This document shows positions 29,448-34,682 of a stretch of 34,682 nt of DNA, in pieces; position 1 is the stretch's first letter; the number at the start of each line of letters is the position of its first letter. The notes beneath the pieces are model-generated. The model was not told the DNA's origin, did not search any database, and was given only the letters and a program-made list of their open reading frames with translations. The stretch is from Flavobacteriales bacterium (lineage in GTDB: Bacteria > Bacteroidota > Bacteroidia > Flavobacteriales_D > Sanyastnellaceae): the NCBI GenBank assembly GCA_011522855.1, contig WTID01000130.1:1-34682 (forward strand), read 5' to 3'. Both the position numbers and the translations under genes were made by a program.

Positions 29448-29500
29448 GGGGTGAAGGTACCGAACCGGATTGTGCCGTGTTCTTGGCCTATTTTCCCCTC

Positions 29501-29989
29501 ATGATGGAGCATTGGCATTGGTGGACGTTGATCGTGCTGGTCTTGTTGATCGGTGAGGCGTTCGTCCCGGGTCTCGTGCTCGGCTCCCTCGCCGTGGGAG
29601 CCCTGGCCGGTGGACTGGCCAGCCTCGTGACCGATTGGTGGGAATATCAGTTCGTTGCGGCCTCAGCGGGCGCCGTCCTCTCCCTGCTCTTCCTCCGTCC
29701 CCTTGCCATGCGCACCTGGTTCAGCGGAGAATCAGTCGGGACCGGAATCGACGCCCTCCCTGGGCGCCTTGTCCGAGTCACGGCGCCATTCGACCCGCAG
29801 ACGGGCCGTGGACGCGGCCGCGTGGACGGAGACGATTGGCTGATTGAATTCCCCCGTGATTGGGCCGGACATCGCGCAGAAGGCGCTGCCGGTCTCAACG
29901 ACCCCCGCAACGTGACCGTCGGGGACCTCCTCGAGGTGGTCCGCGCCGAATCCAACGTGCTCATCGTCATTCCCCCCAGCAAATCCTGA
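29501..29989 (+). CDS. NfeD-like membrane protein
   Basis: EHWHWWTLIVLVLLIGEAFVPGLVLGSLAVGALAGGLASL..; C-terminal OB-like RVDGDDWLIEF..VGDLLEVV; immediately upstream of an SPFH gene. Confidence 0.85.
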   Translation: MMEHWHWWTLIVLVLLIGEAFVPGLVLGSLAVGALAGGLASLVTDWWEYQFVAASAGAVLSLLFLRPLAMRTWFSGESVGTGIDALPGRLVRVTAPFDPQTGRGRGRVDGDDWLIEFPRDWAGHRAEGAAGLNDPRNVTVGDLLEVVRAESNVLIVIPPSKS

Positions 29990-29994
29990 ACAAC

Positions 29995-30981
29995 ATGGAA
30001 GGCTTTTCCTTCATTTCCATTGCCCTGCTCATCCTCGCCTCGGTGGTCGTGGTGCGCGGTCTCCGCATCGTCAAACAGAGCGAAGCCATGGTCATCGAGC
30101 GGCTCGGCCGCTACCGAACGACCCTGACCGCCGGCATCAACATCATCATCCCTTTCATCGACCGCCCCCGGCCCAGCGTTTGGCGCTATGTCAAGGAAGA
30201 CGCGATGGGCGAACGCGTGGCGGCCTTCAAGATGCTCGAGCGGATTGACCTGCGGGAGACGGTGTTCGATTTCCCGCGCCAAAGCGTCATCACCCGCGAC
30301 AACGTGGTCACCGAAATCAACGGCCTCATCTACTTCCAGATTGTCGATCCGGTCAAGAGCGTCTACGAGATCAACAACCTGCCCAACGCGATCGAGAAGC
30401 TGACGCAGACCACGTTGCGAAACGTGCTGGGTGAATTGGAACTCGATGAGTGTCTGTCGAGCCGGGACACGATCAACACCAAGCTCCGGGCGATTCTGGA
30501 CGAAGCGACCAACAAGTGGGGCGTGAAGGTCAACCGCGTGGAGCTGCAGGACATCAATCCGCCTCAGGACATCAAGGAGGCGATGGAGAAGCAGATGCGG
30601 GCGGAACGCAGCCGCCGCGCTCAAATCATCGAGGCCGAGGGAACCAAGACGGCCGCCATCCTCGAGGCGGAAGGCCGCAAAGGGGCCGACATCAACCAGG
30701 CTGAAGGTGAGCGCCAAGCGGCCATTTTGCAGGCTGAGGGCCAGGCCGAGGCGCGCCTGAAGGTGGCCATGGCCGAATCGGAGGCCATCAAGAAGGTGGC
30801 CGAAGCCGTGGCCCAGACCAAGGCGGATCCCACCCAGTATCTCATCGCCGTCCGCTATGTCGAGGCGCTCGAGAAGATGATGGACACCTCCAATGACAAG
30901 TCCCGTGTCGTCTTCATGCCTTACGAAGCGAGTGGCATGCTCGGCAGCGTCGGCAGCATCAAGGAATTGCTGAAAGATTGA
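29995..30981 (+). CDS. SPFH/band 7 (stomatin-like, QmcA-type) protein
   Basis: IVKQSEAMVIERLGRYRTTLTAGINIIIPFID; SVITRDNVVTEINGLIYFQIVDPVKSVYEINN; coiled-coil EAEGxxxAAILEAEG. Confidence 0.94.
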   Translation: MEGFSFISIALLILASVVVVRGLRIVKQSEAMVIERLGRYRTTLTAGINIIIPFIDRPRPSVWRYVKEDAMGERVAAFKMLERIDLRETVFDFPRQSVITRDNVVTEINGLIYFQIVDPVKSVYEINNLPNAIEKLTQTTLRNVLGELELDECLSSRDTINTKLRAILDEATNKWGVKVNRVELQDINPPQDIKEAMEKQMRAERSRRAQIIEAEGTKTAAILEAEGRKGADINQAEGERQAAILQAEGQAEARLKVAMAESEAIKKVAEAVAQTKADPTQYLIAVRYVEALEKMMDTSNDKSRVVFMPYEASGMLGSVGSIKELLKD

Positions 30982-32384
30982 CCGACGAGGAACTGACTTC
31001 GGCCTTTGAGGCCCTTCGGACGGCCCATCGGCAGCAGCCCGCCTCCACCCTGCGCGAGCGGCGTGCCTTGCTGGCCGACATGTTGCGCGGGCTTCGCGAC
31101 CACGAGGACGCCCTCTTGGAGGCCTTGCACCAGGATCTCAGAAAACCGGAAGCGGAAGCCCGGCTGACGGAGTTCTTTCCCATCCGCAAGGAGATTGCTT
31201 TCATGCGGAAGCACCTCGGGGATTGGATGCGCCCTGAGCGGCGTCCGACGCCCATTCAACTGCTGGGGACCCGATCGGAAATCGTGAACCAGCCCAAGGG
31301 GGTCGTGCTCGTCATCGCACCGTGGAACTTCCCGCTCCTGCTGACGATGAAGCCGGTGATCGCCGCCTTGGCTGCCGGCAACCGGGTCATGGTCAAGCCG
31401 CCTGAGCAAGCGCCGGCCACCTCCCAGGTCATGGCCGAGTGGATGCAGGCCTCGCTGCCGGCGGATCGCGTCCAGGTGTTGTTGGGCGGGCCGGAGGAAG
31501 CCGCACACCTGACGACCCTGCCGTTCGACCACATCTTCTTCACGGGTGGAACGGTCACCGGCCGCAAGGTCATTCGTGCGGCTGCGGAACATCTGACTCC
31601 GCTGACCCTGGAGTTGGGGGGCAAGAGCCCGGCGATCATCGACGGCACCATGAACCCGGACCTCGTGGCCGGACGCGTGGGGTGGGCCAAGGCCCTGAAT
31701 GCGGGTCAAGTGTGCATTGCCCCGGACTACTTGCTCATCAAGGACACGGCGGTGGACGACATGGTGGCCGCGCTGGTGCGCCGGTGGGACGGTTGGTTCG
31801 GAGAAGACAAGTCTGCGTCAGATTCCTATGGCCGGGTGGTCAATGAGGGGCAGTTCGACCGCCTGGTGGAGACGTTGGAGGATGCCGTGTCCAAAGGCGC
31901 CACCATCGTGCACGGTGGCCGACATGATCGCGGGTCGCGTTTCATGGAACCGACCATCTTGACTGGGGTCACGCCCGACATGCGGGTGATGCAAGAAGAG
32001 GTGTTCGGTCCTTTGCTTCCCGTATTGACCTGGTCGGACCCACTGGAAGTGCCCGGCAGGGTGGCGGACGTCAAGGACCAGCCCCTCTCCCTCTACATCT
32101 TCTCCACGGATCGCAAGCGTGTCCGCCAGTGGCTGGCGGCCACACGCTCGGGCACGGTCGGCATTGGGGAGACCATTGTCCAGATCGCCAATCCGGATTT
32201 GCCCTTCGGTGGGGTCCAGGCCAGTGGCGCAGGACGCTCCAACGGACGGGCCTCCTTCGATGAATTCTCCAACCGTCGGAGCGTCCTCAGGAAGCGGCTG
32301 CCCCTGACGGCGGTGCCCCTCTCCTTCCCTCCTTTCGGCCCGGCCAAGGAGGCGCTGGCCAAGTGGATTTCCCGATACCTCTGA
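30978..32384 (+). CDS. Aldehyde dehydrogenase (class 3-like)
   Basis: VVLVIAPWNFPLLLTMKPVIAALAAGN, FFTGGTVTGRKV, LELGGKSPAII, NAGQVCIAPDY; TTG start overlapping the upstream stop. Confidence 0.93.
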   Translation: MTDEELTSAFEALRTAHRQQPASTLRERRALLADMLRGLRDHEDALLEALHQDLRKPEAEARLTEFFPIRKEIAFMRKHLGDWMRPERRPTPIQLLGTRSEIVNQPKGVVLVIAPWNFPLLLTMKPVIAALAAGNRVMVKPPEQAPATSQVMAEWMQASLPADRVQVLLGGPEEAAHLTTLPFDHIFFTGGTVTGRKVIRAAAEHLTPLTLELGGKSPAIIDGTMNPDLVAGRVGWAKALNAGQVCIAPDYLLIKDTAVDDMVAALVRRWDGWFGEDKSASDSYGRVVNEGQFDRLVETLEDAVSKGATIVHGGRHDRGSRFMEPTILTGVTPDMRVMQEEVFGPLLPVLTWSDPLEVPGRVADVKDQPLSLYIFSTDRKRVRQWLAATRSGTVGIGETIVQIANPDLPFGGVQASGAGRSNGRASFDEFSNRRSVLRKRLPLTAVPLSFPPFGPAKEALAKWISRYL

Positions 32385-32398
32385 CCCCCGTCGTGCCG

Positions 32399-32406
32399 TA
32401 TCTTGG
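32399..32406 (+). promoter_or_regulatory. Possible -7 element TATCTTGG
   Basis: GTATCTT-type sequence 6 nt before the ATG at 32413; one mismatch to TAnnTTTG. Confidence 0.3.
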
Positions 32407-32412
32407 GCGGTG

Positions 32413-33486
32413 ATGCTCGTCCAGACGCATTTTCCCCGCAAGTTGGCCCCCCAGCGCTACGACCAGTATTTGGCGTCGGGGTGGTTTCGCGGCAGCGTCA
32501 TGTTGTACAAGGTGGACCTGCTCTGCATCGAGTCCGGCATTTTCGGTGTCGTGAACATCCGCATGAACCTGGACCGCTTCGCGCTCAAGAAGAGCCAGCG
32601 CAAGCGCTTGGCCCGGTGTGACCGGCGCTTCACCTTCAGCATTGGCAGCGCCAAGCCGGACGCCGAGAAGGAAGCCTTGTATGCCCTTCACAAGGATCGT
32701 TTCAAGGGATTCATCCACCCCACCTTGAACGAGTATCTGACGAGCGGCTTCCACAGGACAGTCTTTGATACGCGCGAAGTGTGCGTCTACGATGGCGACC
32801 AGTTGGTGGCGGTGAGCTATTTCGACATGGGCGAGCGGTCCATGGCGAGCCTCATCGGGCTCCAGCACCCGGACTATCGGCAGTACGGGTTGGGCATCTA
32901 CACCATGCTCAAGGAAATCGAATTCGGCTGTTCCGCCGGGTTCAAATGGTACTATCCGGGGTACGTCCTCGATTTGCCGTCCGACTTCGACTACAAGCTC
33001 TCTCTGGGGGAGTTCGAATATTACACGCCCACCAAGCGGTGGGGATCCTACCGGAACTTCGACTCGTCCTTGACCACGGGCCATCAGGTCCGCACGGCCA
33101 TGGAGGAGTTGAAGGAGGGATTGACCGCCTGTGGCATCCCATCCACGGAGCGGTACTACCCCTATTTCTCGCTCGGCTTCATGGCCCCGTGGCAGCTCGA
33201 ATTCCTGACGATGCCGCACTTCTTGGAACTCGCAGAGGTGGATGGCCGGCGGCTCATTGTGGGCTTTGAGCCGCTCCTCAAGGAGTTCCGTCTGCTCGAT
33301 GTGGGACAGACGGACCAGTTCAGTCACCTCGTGCGGATGGACCACAGTGCGGGGCTGTCCAACGAGGGTCAGCACTTCATGGAGATGCTGCAGGTGCGCC
33401 GAGTGGTCTCGCACTCGACCGAGCTCGGGCCGCTCTTGGGTCATCTCGTGGCCAAGGGCTGGGGGCGCCCACCTGGCATGGCCTGA
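32413..33486 (+). CDS. ATE/Bpt-like aminoacyl-tRNA--protein transferase (GNAT-fold), divergent
   Basis: YLASGWFRGSVMLYK...NLDRFALKKSQRKRLAR, ..YFDMGERSMASLIGLQHPDYRQYGLGIYTMLKEIEFG..FKWYYPGYVLDLPSDFDYKLSLGEFEYYTPTKRW fits the C-terminal architecture of the family. Confidence 0.68.
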   Translation: MLVQTHFPRKLAPQRYDQYLASGWFRGSVMLYKVDLLCIESGIFGVVNIRMNLDRFALKKSQRKRLARCDRRFTFSIGSAKPDAEKEALYALHKDRFKGFIHPTLNEYLTSGFHRTVFDTREVCVYDGDQLVAVSYFDMGERSMASLIGLQHPDYRQYGLGIYTMLKEIEFGCSAGFKWYYPGYVLDLPSDFDYKLSLGEFEYYTPTKRWGSYRNFDSSLTTGHQVRTAMEELKEGLTACGIPSTERYYPYFSLGFMAPWQLEFLTMPHFLELAEVDGRRLIVGFEPLLKEFRLLDVGQTDQFSHLVRMDHSAGLSNEGQHFMEMLQVRRVVSHSTELGPLLGHLVAKGWGRPPGMA

Positions 33487-33515
33487 ATGTGAGGTCGCTG
33501 GGCGAGATTGCGCCC

Positions 33516-34283
33516 ATGAAACTCGGCACCTGGAATGTGAATGGCGTGCGCGCCGTCGTGAAGAAGGATTTCGAATCGTGGTTGGCCGGCAGTGGACTGG
33601 ATGTCCTCGGTCTGCAGGAGACCAAGGCCCAGGACGACCAAGTCCGGGAGGCCCTGTTCGGTCTCAGTGGTGACTGGCACATCCACAGTTCCAGTGCGGT
33701 CAAGAAGGGATACAGCGGCACGGCCATCCTGTCCCGTCAGGCGCCGGAATCCGTGACCCATGGCATCGGCGTCGACGGAATGGACGATGAAGGCCGGGTG
33801 ACGGCCGCGGATTTCGGCGGCTTCCACTTCGTGACCGTGTACACGCCCAACAGCTCTTCCGGGCTCAAGCGGCTGCCCTTCCGCAAGGAGTGGGATGTGG
33901 CGTTCCGCGCCTACCTGCAGGAGCTGGCGCGGGAGAAGCCCGTGGTGTGTTGCGGGGATTTGAATGTGGCCCATCAGCCCATCGACCTGGCCCGGCCGGA
34001 GCCGAACTACAACAAGACCCCGGGCTACACCCAGGATGAGATTGACGGCATGACCGCCATGTTGGACGGAGGCTTCACGGATGTCTGGCGACACCAGAAT
34101 CCGGATCGGGTCCAATACTCCTGGTGGAGCTACCGCGGAGGGGCGCGAGAAAAGAACGTCGGCTGGCGATTGGATTATTTCTTGGCCTCCAAAGAGGCGT
34201 TGTCCCACTGTGGTCCAGCGGAGATCCTGACCGGGGTGCACGGGTCGGACCACTGTCCTGTGGTCCTGGACTACGACGCTTGA
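33516..34283 (+). CDS. xthA: Exodeoxyribonuclease III / AP endonuclease
   Basis: MKLGTWNVNGVRAVVKKDFESWLAGSGLDVLGLQETKAQ, GDLNVAH, NVGWRLDYFLASK, GSDHCPVVLDYD. Confidence 0.94.
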   Translation: MKLGTWNVNGVRAVVKKDFESWLAGSGLDVLGLQETKAQDDQVREALFGLSGDWHIHSSSAVKKGYSGTAILSRQAPESVTHGIGVDGMDDEGRVTAADFGGFHFVTVYTPNSSSGLKRLPFRKEWDVAFRAYLQELAREKPVVCCGDLNVAHQPIDLARPEPNYNKTPGYTQDEIDGMTAMLDGGFTDVWRHQNPDRVQYSWWSYRGGAREKNVGWRLDYFLASKEALSHCGPAEILTGVHGSDHCPVVLDYDA

Positions 34284-34682
34284 TCACTCCCGAAGGAGGG
34301 TGATGCTGCCCGCTTCCGTCCGCAGGATGTATCGTCCGGCCGACGGGAGTTGCAAAGCGAGTCTCCCTTGGGGACACTGTCCGGATTCCACCTGTCGACC
34401 GGTGGCATCGAGCAGGATGTAGTTCCCTAATGCCTGTTGGCTTTCCACTTGGATGCGGCCGCTTTCGGATGGGTTGGGCCAAGCAATCAATTCTCTTTTT
34501 TCTTGCTCTTGCACGCCGTCAAGGATGGCCTCGAGGGTGGCGTCGGCAATGCGTTCGGGCAGGGGCGCGAACTCGGCATACAGTTGGCGGAAGCCATCGA
34601 TGAGGCTGTCCCCTTGGAGTTCGAGCATCGGGGCCACCCATTTGGGCGGAATGGCCTGATACCAGACGGTGCACTCCACGGT
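34284..34682 (-). CDS. C-terminal part of a protein with T9SS type A-like sorting tail (truncated by window end)
   Basis: Open to the window edge; ends ELIAWPNPSESGRIQVESQQALGNYILLDATGRQVESGQCPQGRLALQLPSAGRYILRTEAGSITLLRE. Confidence 0.82.
   Translation of the reverse strand, partial: TVECTVWYQAIPPKWVAPMLELQGDSLIDGFRQLYAEFAPLPERIADATLEAILDGVQEQEKRELIAWPNPSESGRIQVESQQALGNYILLDATGRQVESGQCPQGRLALQLPSAGRYILRTEAGSITLLRE

Noticed and set aside
29647-30717. 356-aa antisense ORF opposite NfeD/SPFH
   Set aside because: Shadow ORF of the coiled-coil SPFH gene; no start context or domain.
32287-33444. 385-aa antisense ORF opposite the ATE-like gene
   Set aside because: Shadow ORF; the sense strand has a coherent protein fold signature.

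Overview
High-GC Bacteroidota (Flavobacteriales-like) chromosomal segment. It is mostly tightly packed housekeeping genes, with several secreted-protein genes interspersed. Left edge: two minus-strand secreted Cys/Asp-rich proteins. One is truncated by the window edge and missing from the ORF track. The other carries an exact 186-bp (62-aa) repeat and ends in a dockerin-like EF-hand. They are followed by a tRNA(CAT) with a hairpin terminator. Next is a minus-strand operon with mostly 4-bp ATGA junctions: SAM hydroxide adenosyltransferase-like, monooxygenase-like, gldF, gldG, DUF4340-like, thiolase, PaaY-like hexapeptide protein, TrmN6-like methyltransferase. Divergent from it is phoH-purC-Sua5/YrdC-cca, converging on glnS. 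Then come a small Trp/Arg-rich YopX-like ORF, a LytTR regulator with a degenerate receiver-like domain, and clpS. Three paralogous FG-GAP/ASPIC-UnbV secreted proteins are interrupted by divergent rpe/coaE. The right part holds an asparaginase-type lipoprotein, NfeD-SPFH, aldehyde dehydrogenase, an ATE/Bpt-like aminoacyl-tRNA-protein transferase, exonuclease III, and the C-terminus of another T9SS-type protein. I saw no CRISPR, IS element, prophage or rRNA. The most novel signals are the secreted repeat/domain families, the three-paralog FG-GAP cluster, the divergent ATE-like protein near clpS, and the YopX-like orphan. I found no clear-cut new multi-gene system. Family assignments are from reading motifs; no searches were run.
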